A DNA stretch of 64,000 nt from Micrasema longulum. Its lineage: Eukaryota > Arthropoda > Insecta > Trichoptera > Brachycentridae. Below, piece by piece: positions 45,936-57,095 of this stretch; the first letter of the stretch is position 1, and each line of letters opens with the position of its first letter. The stretch lies in assembly GCA_022494885.1 (NCBI GenBank), contig JAGVSM010001389.1:186001-250000 (forward strand), in the 5' to 3' direction. Under the pieces are notes generated by a model. That model saw only the letters and a program-made list of their open reading frames with translations. It did no database searches and was not told where the DNA came from. The translations under genes and the position numbers were made by a program.

Positions 45936-48905
45936 TTGAGATGTAGTGCATTTTAGCTACTTTTTTAAATTCATGGTACCCTGTTGCCAGTCAGCCAATC
46001 CCCTACTTCATAACTCATAACATAACTAAATTTTACAATAATAACATAATTTATCACCAATTTATTGCCACATTCTTGAAGTTTAGGTAAAAATACATTT
46101 GTACTTATTACTCTACCAGGAATCGATAACTCAAATTCTATTAACAAGAGAATTTTTTTTTTCGAAGATGGAGTTCCAATAACCAGCTTAGTGAATCTAG
46201 AAGAAAACCGAATAAAAGATTATGTGGCCTGTATGAATAAAAGAAAAATCTGTCATATAAATATTTTTAACACAGAGATATGTAGTATGTAGTATATAGT
46301 CTGGTGAAGTGAGCACTGTTTTATTTTCAAGAAGTTAATTATGAAATTTTTGAAGGTTATCACATACTTTACTTTTGAATTCTCACCAACAGGAAATAGT
46401 CGTGAGCACTTATCGTCCAAAAAGTTTTAAAAATCAAATGCACATTTTGATGAACCAGATTTGATGAAATACTTGTTTAAAAGATAAAATAGAAACCCTT
46501 TCTTAAAACATATATGGCATTAGATATTTTGATTGTTTAATGGTGGTATACATTTTTTTAAAAACAAAATCATATATGAAACAATAAACAAATGTAGAAA
46601 TTTTATAATAATATTAACTAACATAAGACTACTTCATATTAATTTAGTTTTCGAAAATGAAACATTTTAAAAGTTTGATAAAAAATAATTTCATGGAGTT
46701 ATTATAAGCAATATTTTTTTAATAACTTTTATGCTCAGAAATGAATACAGTCTTCCAAGATAGGAATTTATTTTTGGCACATTTGAAAATATATTTTTTT
46801 CAATCAATTTATAATATTTACCCATGACCAGTAATTTAGCCTAAAACAAAATTACAAGCAGAAATTATTTGTTATTAAGGGATCACAAGTAAATAGCTAA
46901 AGATTATTGTTTTAGCTTTAATTGCCTGCTTTTTAGAAAAAAACAATGTGAAGTCTGATCTCACATTTTTTTCTATCAATTAATGTATCCAATAAAAAAC
47001 TGTTTATTTTGTTCAATTCTATATTTATTTTAATATAAATTGTTCAACATAAAAATAATTTTGAAGTCCCAGGGGAAAAATTGGAGAATTCTTTATTTTT
47101 TAATACCTTAAATAACAGTAAACATAAATAATAAAGTAAAAGTATGTAATAGGAAACTTAAACTATAAAAATTATGTTATATTAAAATAATCATTTATAT
47201 TCCTTATTCTATTTATACGCGGGGAAATTACTAGAATACTTTCGGAAATAAGTATGGACTGCGGGATTTTAAATAAAAAATTAATGTCATATAGATTAAC
47301 ATAACAATACGATATACAAACAAAATTGTCGATCAAAACTGATCTAGGGTGCATGTTATTTCAAGTATGGGTAAATTTGGTGTTATCCCTAAATTGTTTC
47401 CACACATTCTGTTTAAATTTATTTATAGATTACATGAAATTATTTTTTTATCTACCCAGCAATAATTATTTACAAGTTCTCAACCGTTGTGCTTTAAATA
47501 AAAATATGAGAACACGATACATTTCCATTATATTTAATGAATATCCCCCCTAGTTAAATTAAATATGCTATTTACTCAAAATCTAACGCAATTATTTTAG
47601 CAAAAAAAAAAATTATTGTTACAATGATTATAAGATACTCACAGATTTTAAGTATTTTGATAAATAAAGAAAAAATATGTTTGGCATTTAAATGATTTAT
47701 TATTATAGTTCATTTCATAAAACAATGTTTTGGAACAAAATTGAAATTTCCTAAATAAACTTTGTAAGAAAAATAAAACACATATAATTATGTGGTCCTC
47801 CCATATTTTAATAAAGTGTGTCATTTTAAGACAAGCAACCCTCGGAGAAATTTAATAATTTATTATTGAATGTAAATATCATTTTTGGATCATAATGAAT
47901 TAATGCGAATCGTTGTAATTTTTAAAGCTAATATACTGACTTTGTACATAAGGAGTTTCTAGAATGTTCATTATAATATCTCGGATACAAATAAAGGTAA
48001 ACAAAGAAGCTATAGATTCTTTACAATAAAAAAAAGTATCACTGAGACAACATTATTTACATTGTTTAAACATAAAGTGATATTTTTATGTGAAACTCCG
48101 AGGGTTGCTCGAGACTTTGAACTTGGAATATTAGTCAACTATAAATTTAGTCCAAATTATAAAAAAAACATTTTTTCATAAAATACTTCAAACCAAGCCC
48201 AACCAGCTATATTATCATCATAAATATAATGAATTCTATCTTAGACTTCATCGAAGATTGAGTTAGAACCTCTTCTTTTGGATACGATTCTGTAACGTTG
48301 GTTTTTACAGCAATTTAACAAATATTTTTTTTAACTGCGCATTAGAGATTTACAGAAAACCCAGTCTTATAAAACCTTACTTAAAACTATTTACACCTAA
48401 TGATTTTACACTCAACACGAGTACTTGACAGATTATTGGATGTTAGAATTACATCTTCATCATATTATACATACATCAAACAACAAAACCATTGAACATT
48501 TCTTTTTTCACCAAATTACAGTTGTTATCGGATAGGAGAGTTCTCCTTAATTTGATATGAAGATACGCTATTTATCTAAATTTAATATAAATACACCGGA
48601 CAAAACAACAGACTGCGGGTTTTCCGCAAGTCCCTGAAACAAAATTACAAATAGGAAATATCAACTGGTCGATAACCAACGCTACAGAACTACAGTACCT
48701 AATAAAATGTGTAAAAATAAACAGGTTCACGCTTCGTATTACAATTACTTTACATTATACACTAACAGAAAATTGTCACGGTGTCTTTCGATTTGTCAGA
48801 AGTCACTGGTCTTCCGAGCGATTTGACACTTTCACTCTCGGGAGACGCTTTTCTCCGCAATGTTAATTTTGTACACGAAATGGAATTTCTTTACAAAATA
48901 GCCGT

Positions 48906-51239
48906 TCATTGTGGCTGTGGGTTTACCGGACTCTGCTGGGAGCCAGACTTGGTGATGACGATGGTCTGCTTTCCTCCCGGGCCGGCTTTGCCCAGCTGGA
49001 GCATGTTGGAGGGAAGGGTGATGATCTTGTTGCCGCCCATGTTGTTGGCGGCCACGAGTTTTACAATGTGCGCCCCGGGGGCCAGCGCTTGTCCGCTCTG
49101 CCCCGCCGTCGCGGGCCTGTTCTGCACCATGGCCATCTTGGGGACTGTGGCCACCGTCATGCCTGTGGAGGTCTTCACAAGCGTGACATACTGCGGCTGC
49201 CCTGAGGCCTGTCCCCCCACATTAGGGGACTTCTTGATAATGACGGGAATGCCTCCTGATCCAGAGGCGGGCCGCAGTACCGTGTTGCCCGTACTGACTA
49301 TAGACGTGGGAACTACATTTCCCGATAATTGCGCCGTTTGCACTTGGTGCATTTGTCCACCTTCCATAGTTATCATTTGCGCTCCCTTGTTGGGGGTAGT
49401 GACTATCTTGTAAACGGGTGTTTTGACGTGAATATTGCTGGATTGGCCTAAAGTGGCGCTCCCCGCTATCTGGATGCCTCCCGCCGTTCCGGCCACGACG
49501 GGAAGGACGGTCTGGTTGAGTTTGACAGGCACTCCACCAGCCGATAGCTTTCCCTGGAGATTGATTACGCCGGAGGTGACTGGCATTCCTCCGGCCGTCT
49601 TTAAGAGAACATTGGAGGAACCGATCTTCATGGGGACTGTGCTTCCTATCTTGACTGTGCCACCCGCTGTGACCTTGGCTGCGCCGGGGGACGATACAGT
49701 CACCTTCTGTACATTCTGCATTCCGGGACTGTTAATTTTCAGAGGAACTCCGGTGGCGAGTTTCACAGGCATATTTCCCGTTCCTAGCTTGACCGGAACG
49801 GCGCCGGTGACTCCCGTCTTAACTTGCACATATCTAGGTCCCGCCGCCGTACCCGGAGATCCGGCGGAGCTGATGAGAAGTTGCGCGCCCCGGTTGACCA
49901 CGTTGGTCACCCTTTGGACGCCGGTGGCAGGGCTCGCCGCAGACACGCGGCTGAGGGGCGCCACGGCGGCCACCTGGGCGGGCTGCGGGGGTGGGGCGGG
50001 GGGCGATAAAGGCGCGGGCGCAGGTGCAGGCGGGGGTGCAGGTGCCGCACGCGGGGGCAGGGGCCCACAGCGCTGCAGCTGCAGTAGAAAGGTGCCCACA
50101 GTAGACTGCTGAGGCCAGGACAGCTCCAGGCTGTGGGTACCGGCACGCACTAGCTGCACGCGGCCGGCCGGCGGAGGGGGGCTGACCTCCAGGTACCACA
50201 AGTCCTTGCAGCAGATCTGGTTGTTCCACGTCTTCCGGTAGCCGTCTCGGCCGGACCAGATGTACAGGCGGGTCTGGATGGCCACGGCGCTGTGGCCGGC
50301 ACGGGCGCGCGGGACGCAGTCCTCGTACTTGTCCATGGAGATGCCGTCCCAGCGCAGCGTGTCCAGATTGAGCGAGGCGAGGGTGTTGGTGCATTTCCAC
50401 TCCTTCTCGTGCGCGGAGATCTTGGTGTCGTCGGCCACTAGTGGCACCCAGCCCCCATACACGTACATGTAGTTGCCGATGACGGTGGCGGTGTGCAGCG
50501 AGCGTGGAAGCGGCGTAGGGCCCCCCAGCGAGGGCCGAGACCAGCTGGATGAGTCCGTATCGAGGATCCACAGATCCCCCAGCCGGAAGCCGCTCATGCC
50601 GCCGTAGATGATGAGAGAAGACTTGCCCTTTACCTTGTCTGTGTACGCCACTCCGCTGTGGGACTCTCTGGGTGGCGGAGCTTCACCGTGAGTGATAGGA
50701 ACGTTCCAAGCGGTGGTGGAAGAGTTAGAAAACAGTTCTAGCGTGTATAGATCGTTCAGATATCTGGGTATATTGTTTTTCGGGTCGTCGCTTTCGTTGG
50801 CCAGTCCGCCGAATAAATAAACCTTGCCATTAAGAAGTGTGAAACTGTGTCCCAGCCGCGGACAAGGTGGCGGATCTTGTTTCGGAGGCCGCGGCTTCAG
50901 ACGCTTCCATTCCCAGCGAGACGCTTGCAGTTCGTACAGGTCATTTGAATATTTTCCGTACTCCACCATGCCCCCGAAGACGAGAAGGCGTGTTCCGTCC
51001 ACGACGAAACCGTAAGCTGCGCATCCCGGAGGAATTTCTCCTTTCGTGACAGGGACAAACCATTGGTTCGTTGTCGTGTTGAAGACATGTAATTCGTGAA
51101 CGATACCTTCGTTGCCGCCGCCGAAAACTATCATGAGATCTTTGATAGCGACTGCCCTGTGTCCATGACGAGGTCTAGGCTGGGGACCTGTCGGATTATT
51201 CACTTTTTTCCACTTAAGAACGGCGACTTCCTTCATCAT
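48906..51239 (-). CDS. Hcf: Host cell factor (HCF) N-terminal part: Kelch domain, SAS1N and basic region
   Basis: A single 777-codon frame from ATG at 51239 to TGA at 48906-48908. Residues about 10-350 form a six-bladed Kelch propeller (LMIVFGGGNEG, LLVFGGMVEYG, VYLFGGLANE, SLIIYGGMSGF, MYVYGGWVP, LYIWSGRDGY) matching HCF-1. Next is SAS1N (RVQLVRAGTHSLELSW), the N-terminal self-association piece that in HCF-1 completes a C-terminal Fn3 fold. A Pro/Ala linker (395-425) and a Gly/Val/Lys/Thr-rich region follow. HCF is a nuclear coregulator that bridges transcription factors to chromatin-modifying complexes. No cleavage repeats, SAS1C/Fn3 pair or C-terminal NLS appear here or in the 6.5 kb downstream. 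A possible donor (CCG/GTAAAC) at 48926 leaves room for further exons not found. Short retrogene, split gene or incomplete model all remain possible. Confidence 0.88.
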   Translation of the reverse strand: MMKEVAVLKWKKVNNPTGPQPRPRHGHRAVAIKDLMIVFGGGNEGIVHELHVFNTTTNQWFVPVTKGEIPPGCAAYGFVVDGTRLLVFGGMVEYGKYSNDLYELQASRWEWKRLKPRPPKQDPPPCPRLGHSFTLLNGKVYLFGGLANESDDPKNNIPRYLNDLYTLELFSNSSTTAWNVPITHGEAPPPRESHSGVAYTDKVKGKSSLIIYGGMSGFRLGDLWILDTDSSSWSRPSLGGPTPLPRSLHTATVIGNYMYVYGGWVPLVADDTKISAHEKEWKCTNTLASLNLDTLRWDGISMDKYEDCVPRARAGHSAVAIQTRLYIWSGRDGYRKTWNNQICCKDLWYLEVSPPPPAGRVQLVRAGTHSLELSWPQQSTVGTFLLQLQRCGPLPPRAAPAPPPAPAPAPLSPPAPPPQPAQVAAVAPLSRVSAASPATGVQRVTNVVNRGAQLLISSAGSPGTAAGPRYVQVKTGVTGAVPVKLGTGNMPVKLATGVPLKINSPGMQNVQKVTVSSPGAAKVTAGGTVKIGSTVPMKIGSSNVLLKTAGGMPVTSGVINLQGKLSAGGVPVKLNQTVLPVVAGTAGGIQIAGSATLGQSSNIHVKTPVYKIVTTPNKGAQMITMEGGQMHQVQTAQLSGNVVPTSIVSTGNTVLRPASGSGGIPVIIKKSPNVGGQASGQPQYVTLVKTSTGMTVATVPKMAMVQNRPATAGQSGQALAPGAHIVKLVAANNMGGNKIITLPSNMLQLGKAGPGGKQTIVITKSGSQQSPVNPQPQ

Positions 51240-52535
51240 TTTTATACATTTGTCACAGCGCTTTCTACCGTGCGTATTCCATAGATGACCATAGAAACGG
51301 AAAATTTGAAGCTACAACAATATAATGCGTTTCCATAGAAGATTTTAAACATAATAAGTTTGCTCTTTCATCTTTAGTGGTACAAGAGTTGGTGACAACA
51401 CTTGTTTATACCACGAAAAAGCTTATAATGTATCGCATGATTTTCGTTAAAAAGCACAGGCTGAGTGGAATCTGTTATTTTCAACCAATTATAAAATGTC
51501 AATTTAAAATTTTTGCTTTACGGTAGGTACTGGTAAAAGTAAAAATAATTGCAAATCGTCCCATAGAAGTCTATAAAAACGTAAAAAAATAAACTCCTAC
51601 TAAGGTAACAACACGAATTAATACAAACCATATTTTTTCTGGAAAGGACGCTTTAACACATCTTTTTATATAACCTCATAGAATTATATTATTAATTCTA
51701 TGTATTACCAATACTTTGTTATTATTGCTATAATTTTGTGTTTTTTTTTTAATGACGATACTTATTCTTATTATTAAAAAGAAGAAGTATGTTGATATTT
51801 GCAAAACAAAATAATAAATAATTTTGCGGCCGTGATCCATGGGATTGTGGATCAAATACATAGTAATCTATAAATATGAAAGCACGACAATTTATTATAT
51901 GAATCGTAAACGTATAAATGTACATAGTAACAAGTAGGTAAGTAATCTTTAATAATTGTTCACAGCATGCACGCATGCAAACTGACCGAAAAACAACATG
52001 AGATTTTTCAGACACGTATTTTCTATATTTACGAGAGATTATTTTGCCTAACATGAACATAAGCACTTAAGTACATATTAAAACCTATCATATACACAAT
52101 GTAATTTTGTAAATTTTAAAAACATTAAACTTTTTTTAACCCTTTATGATTGGAATGACGTTCTAAACAGAATTGCACACGAAGAGATTGCTCTGTAAGC
52201 GTGTATTTAGTACGTAAACACGCGTTAAAAGTGCATTTTCTACGCGCGCTTTTGCGTTCAGAATACTATTCCTGGCTGGTTTGTATTTTTTTGTCACAAT
52301 GGCTGTTATTTTCTTTTAATAAATAAAATAAAAAAATAGATATGGAGTAGATTGTATAATGTTGTTCAACTTTTGATATACCTACGTGTACCTTTTTACG
52401 AATTACTGGCAAAAGAAGAAAAAGAACATCTGGCTGAAGAAAAGAAATTGAAATAATATATTTCGAACTATAAATCTATTCTTTATTGAAATAAATTATT
52501 TATTCGTAAAATTCTAACACTGTTATATCTTTCTT
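51240..52535. other. Upstream flank of HCF, no gene seen
   Basis: Contains the presumed HCF promoter just above 51239 (no TATA or initiator call made) and otherwise AT-rich sequence with the decayed MITE at 52160-52265. Confidence 0.4.
52160..52265. mobile_element. Second, decayed copy of the 42885 MITE family
   Basis: Shares GTGTATTTAGTACG, GTTAAAAGTGCATTTTCTACG and GCGTTCAGAATA-type blocks with the right half of 42885-42992; the left arm is eroded. Confidence 0.5.
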
Positions 52536-52539
52536 TATC

Positions 52540-52985
52540 AGAGGCGTCCAATAAGAGTATTGTTATGCCCTGAATCCCTAGCCATTGTAGTATTTCCGAG
52601 AACGAAAAAGTGGACGCGTTAGCAAAAGAGGCGGTCCACTCCGGGGATCCTGCCTTCAGTTATATACTACCGCTGGGTGATCTCCTTGTTATGACGAAGG
52701 AGAAGCAACTTTGCACATGGCAAGAATATTGGGTAGCCTCCTCACAAGCTAATGGTAGACATCTTTTCCAACTGAAGCCAAATGTAACAGAAAAGCCTAG
52801 GTTTTTCAAAGTAATTCTGAACAAGTTTGAGACATCCTCCATATGCAGAATGCGCACTGGGCACTGCTTTAATATGGTTCTCACCTGTTCAGAATCCATG
52901 TCCGGGACTCTGCCGAATCTCTTGCTCTTGCGAATGTCAGCTTGATGAGGAAGATTTAAACTTTTTTTTTTGGATGCCCCATAAA
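52540..52985 (+). mobile_element. RNase H domain remnant of a non-LTR retrotransposon
   Basis: The frame reads IPSHCSISENEKVDALAKEA, the conserved end of retrotransposon RNase H, then a tail with RMRTGHC and, after a frameshift, a short Cys/CP segment (FFFGCP). Typical of Jockey/I/R1-type ORF2 ends. Stops lie upstream of the conserved core. Confidence 0.8.
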
Positions 52986-52999
52986 TGATTGTTATCTTG

Positions 53000-54930
53000 A
53001 TTTCCTATCCGACCTCTCTAATATTAATATTCCATTCCCTATTCATATTCTAACTCTCCTGTCCCAGCCCAATAAAAATGTATTTAAATTCTATGTAAAT
53101 ATCTAGTTATAAATGGTGTTAAGCTGTAAACATGTTATTTTATAACATGTAAATATATATTATATTAAATACTAACTTAATAACTTGTATATATTATATT
53201 ACTAACACATGTATAAATACGTAAAAAAAAAACGAAAAAAACTCGACACTGGCCAGAACAGAAAAGACCATAAAAAACGAAGAAGAACACTATTATTATT
53301 CGTGTTGTTATTATGTTTATTGTTAATTAATGTAACTTGTTTTTGGCCGATGTTATCATGTATATTTTGAAATTCAAATTCCAACTAAATTTTGCATTAA
53401 ATTTGAAACATTCTATTACTCGCATAATTTGTTTATGATATTTTGGGGAAAATTAATCATTTTCATGAGGTATTATGCCTATTAAATTATGCAAGGGAAG
53501 TAATTAAATATTAAAACACCAACCATTGGCGCCAACTCTAGGGTGGGAAAATCCAAACAAAATCTGACAAGTGATATCATGTGAAGTTGGCAATTCTAGG
53601 ACCGTAGGTTATGTTTTTCTGAAGTGGAAGTTTATGCGATTTGCGATTGTGTACAAATTTTGTAGCGCACAATTTTGAATTTTTTCTCTTAATCCGATGT
53701 CCTGACTGTTTAAAAATGTATTATAGTGTCCATTTCATAACCTGTGTGATTTTGAAGTTAATCATATAAAGGTAAAGCAGTGTTTGAGACGTTTCAAAAT
53801 AATGTTTTTGTACAATGGATCGCCATTTTTATAATCTGTGTTCTCGAAGATGTACGTTAGAAATTAATTTCACTGAATCTTATCTAATGTTTTACAGCTA
53901 GGAAATGATTCCTAGATTATTACTTATTGCATCTGCAACATTTTTGACGTGCTTCTCGTTGATAATATTGTAATGTAAGCTGAAAATCGCCAACTGGAAC
54001 ATGCATACTAGGAACGTTAATGTTTGCCATATAATTTCTTGAGGAGTAGTGTTATTCAGATATTAATTAATTACGTGAAATGAAAATGTGCCACCATGGT
54101 TTAAACAGTTTTCCCGAAGAGGCTTTAAGTTTAAAAAATAAATATATCTTACTTTATTTATCATTTTAATGGGAAACGTCCATTAACCTTCCTAAATTTA
54201 CTTATATTACCACCATTTAACTTTTAAAACATGTAGCTATATAATTGTTATTTGTTTGGTGAAGAAATAATTAAAGATGTGTGTATGCAATCAAATATAT
54301 ACGTGACAAGTAAGTTAAGCTATTTTAAAATTATAAGCAGATATTCATATTTTTCATGGATAACGTATTAAGGGAATTCTTCCTACAATACAAAAATAAC
54401 ATTGTCAGGTAGAGGCACTATATTAGTCCAAGTAATATATTCATGATAATATTTAGAAAATTGATAGTGACTCTCATTCTTAACACATGTACTAAATACC
54501 TCAACACTATGTATTGATATATAATACAAATAATTTACAGTTTAAACAACATTTTTATATCATTTTTAGGAGTTGGAAAACAGATCAATTGAATTTCATT
54601 TATTTCTTATGAGGTTTTTTTATTTTTATTATTCTCTATCATATTCAATATTTGTTAGAACCACATGAACAGTTTAATGACAAAAATAGATTATAATCTT
54701 GATAACAATATCAATAAAATTCCTTGGTTAAGTTTTATCATTCTTTTATTTGACCAACGAGCGCTTTGACTTAAGTTCAGGACTGGTAAATCGTTTACAA
54801 CATTTTCAACTTCAATACAATTTTTTGACAAGGTTTTGAGAGATAAGAACATCTGGTAAGTATTTTATTTAGGAACAGCCAACATATAATTAGTCAAAAC
54901 ATTTAAGTTTGTAAGGTAATTGTCTTGTCC
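53000..54930. other. Intergenic, no gene seen
   Basis: AT-rich DNA without protein-like frames or clear repeats. A GC-richer stretch near 53520-53640 (GGCGCCAACTCTAGGG) is unexplained. Confidence 0.4.
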
Positions 54931-54934
54931 CGAA

Positions 54935-55480
54935 AAACAAGCTGAGAGATTTAGGTGTGATTATGGATGAAAAACTCTTATTTGATTCCCATATTCAGGT
55001 GTGTATAAATAAGGCCTACAGAAATCTAGGATTTATTATACGCACCACTCAACCATTCAAAACAACCGCATCCCTCAAAATCTTATATAATGCATACGTC
55101 CGCAGCCATCTTGAGTTTGCATCTGTTGTTTGGAATCCTCATACAATTTATATATCACAAGTAGATAGAATACAGAATACATTCCTTAAACTTCTGGATC
55201 GTAAATATCTTACATATTTTGACTCGTATGAAGACTCTTCTTCCTTTCATAGTTTAACTTCCCTTACTAAACGTAGAAGCATTTCTGATCTGTCTTTCCT
55301 CGATTTTAAACAATTTTATCGATAGTCCATATCTCTTGGAGCGTATTTTAATCGATTGTCCCGTAAAGTCAACACGACAAGTTAATTTTTTTTATAATTC
55401 ATTGCCCAAAAAAATTATGTTAAAAACTCATTTATTTATCGTAGCTGCTCCAAATTTAATTTACTTTGTCCCCATTTAGA
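54935..55480 (+). mobile_element. CR1/Jockey-type reverse-transcriptase C-terminal fragment
   Basis: A 122-codon frame from 54957 with IMDEKLLFDSHI, KAYRNLGFIIR, LYNAYVRSHLEFASVVWNPH and DRIQNTFLKLL, the diagnostic order of the RT thumb region. It continues in a broken frame (SLPKKIMLKTHLF) to about 55435. A tail of AATAAATAAAAATAAATAAA near 55832-55850 marks the 3' end. Confidence 0.85.
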
Positions 55481-55890
55481 TATTTTTAATACAAAATTTT
55501 GTGACTTCAAAAAAAAACTTTTTGAAACACTGTAAAATGAAACATTTGTCAGTGTGTAATAAGTTCACGTTCCTTCAAATATGTTTATTTTATTATATCA
55601 AAATTTTGAATTGGTCAACTATATTATGAAAATCCCTCTCCTCCACTCTATTTTCTCATCCCTTAACTTTCTTACGAGCTCTTTTTTTTTTTTTTCATGT
55701 CTTATAATATATTATTTTTCTCTTTACTGTGTAACATATTCTCTCATTATATTTGTGAAAAACTTTAACTGGATGCATGTACTATTTTTTATATTTTGTA
55801 TTCTTATATAACAACTGTTGTTTTTCCTTAATAAATAAAAATAAATAAAACAAGTGAAAATTCTAGATGGAAGTTCATTGAAATTTATTA

Positions 55891-56050
55891 TATACATAAA
55901 TAATAGACGAGTAATACTTTAATCCACAAATTTGGAATATCCAGTGACCGGTTTCATCGCTTTCGCGACATCTTCGAGACTGGTGTTACTTGTGACTTTG
56001 GATGACTTATGACTCGTGGATTAAAGTATCACTCATCTTTTATTTATATA
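55891..56050. mobile_element. Foldback MITE
   Basis: Left arm 55891-55927 and right arm 56016-56050 are inverted copies sharing ATACTTTAATCCAC and ATAAATA. The interior CCGGTTTCATCGCTTTCGCG is also seen in degraded form near 19850 (AGTTTCATCACTTTTACAAC). Confidence 0.65.
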
Positions 56051-56964
56051 ATTAGTTAGTTTGCAAAATAGTTGATTTTTATGATAGGAAAGTTTGTCAT
56101 TGGACTAAAATTAGTAATTCGAACTTAGGTGAAAGCGTTCATTGGTCAAATAAAACTAAATAAAATTTAACCAACAAATTTTAAACTTTTATCAAAATCA
56201 TTAACTATGGAGTTTTATCAAGAAATATCTACAAAAGATATTAATATTACAAATCTAGAAGTTCCACTGTACTGCTTTTTAAATATACATATTTATTTAC
56301 TTATTTATTTTCTTTTGTTTGTGCCAATAAAAATAAAATGAATGGCTATGTTGACTAGTTTTCCATCATAGTACTGACATTTATTCAGCTAGGTAAATGA
56401 AACCTTTAGAACATGTCAATGACCAGGTATACTTATCGTAATTTTCAAAAGAAGATGAGTTTGGTACCAAAGAGATCTCAGGATTTTTTTTACCACGAAA
56501 ATGATGATTGTACTCCGCACTCTTTAATTAAAATTGTTATTTTATTTATTTTGAAGGTGGTGAGGTTTAGGCTGTGGTGTGAAAGATGGGTGCTATCCAC
56601 CGTTTCAATGGTGTTACAGAAATGTAATATTGACATTCTACAACCCCTGTGTTTGTGAGCTGTCCGTCAACCCGACATAACTCCAATAGAAGGTATGTTT
56701 TATTTATTTCGTCATGATCGTAGAACAAAGACGTTCTTTATATTTGATCTTGTATAGGTTTTATAAAGGCTTTATATTCCAGGTTTTAAAAAAATTAAAT
56801 ACATAAAACTAACCGCTCTTATGTAAAGTTGAAGGAAAACACATGCGAGTGACGATTTAGTTCATGTATGGTTAACAACTCGGTACATTTTTTGTTCAAT
56901 GGGTGTTAACGTGTTGTACTCTATATTATTTATAAAAAGAAAACACGGGTCCTTACACTATAAT

Positions 56965-57090
56965 TAGTGATTATTACCTTTATGTATTTATGTATATCAA
57001 TTCATAAAAGCAGAGCCAGACCTATCATAGGTTCAGTTTGCAAAAAGAACCAGACCCTTGCTTACAAGGGAGGGGAGAATAATATCGCGA
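56965..57090 (-). repeat. Interspersed repeat family A, minus copy
   Basis: The complement carries CCCTTGTAAGCAAG, CAAACTGAACCTAT and TAGGTCTGGCTCTG, matching 1310-1432 and 34090-34212. It abuts the left end of the element at 57096. Confidence 0.6.
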
Positions 57091-57095
57091 GTGAA

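Larger units (their letters stand above)
42374..48905. other. 6.5 kb gene-free AT-rich region between SCLT1 and HCF
   Basis: No protein-like frame on either strand. It holds the MITE at 42885, a SINE tail at 44305, a palindromic element at about 45065, and a SINE at 45725. It may include HCF 3' UTR or intron; HCF C-terminal exons were looked for on the minus strand and not found. Confidence 0.5.

Noticed and set aside
48785..48870. A minus-strand open segment just past the HCF stop (LRRKASPESESVKSLGR) that looks like a nuclear-localisation tail
   Set aside because: No acceptor in the right phase joins it to the donor at 48926, and the implied intron would be under 100 bp. Kept out of the gene model.
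49435..50112. Plus-strand 225-codon frame opposite HCF
   Set aside because: Antisense shadow of the repetitive Val/Lys/Gly-rich HCF region; no independent signals.
53795..53905. Short plus frame beginning ATGGATCGCC in a GC-richer upstream setting
   Set aside because: Only 28 codons with no partner exon found; not enough for a gene call.
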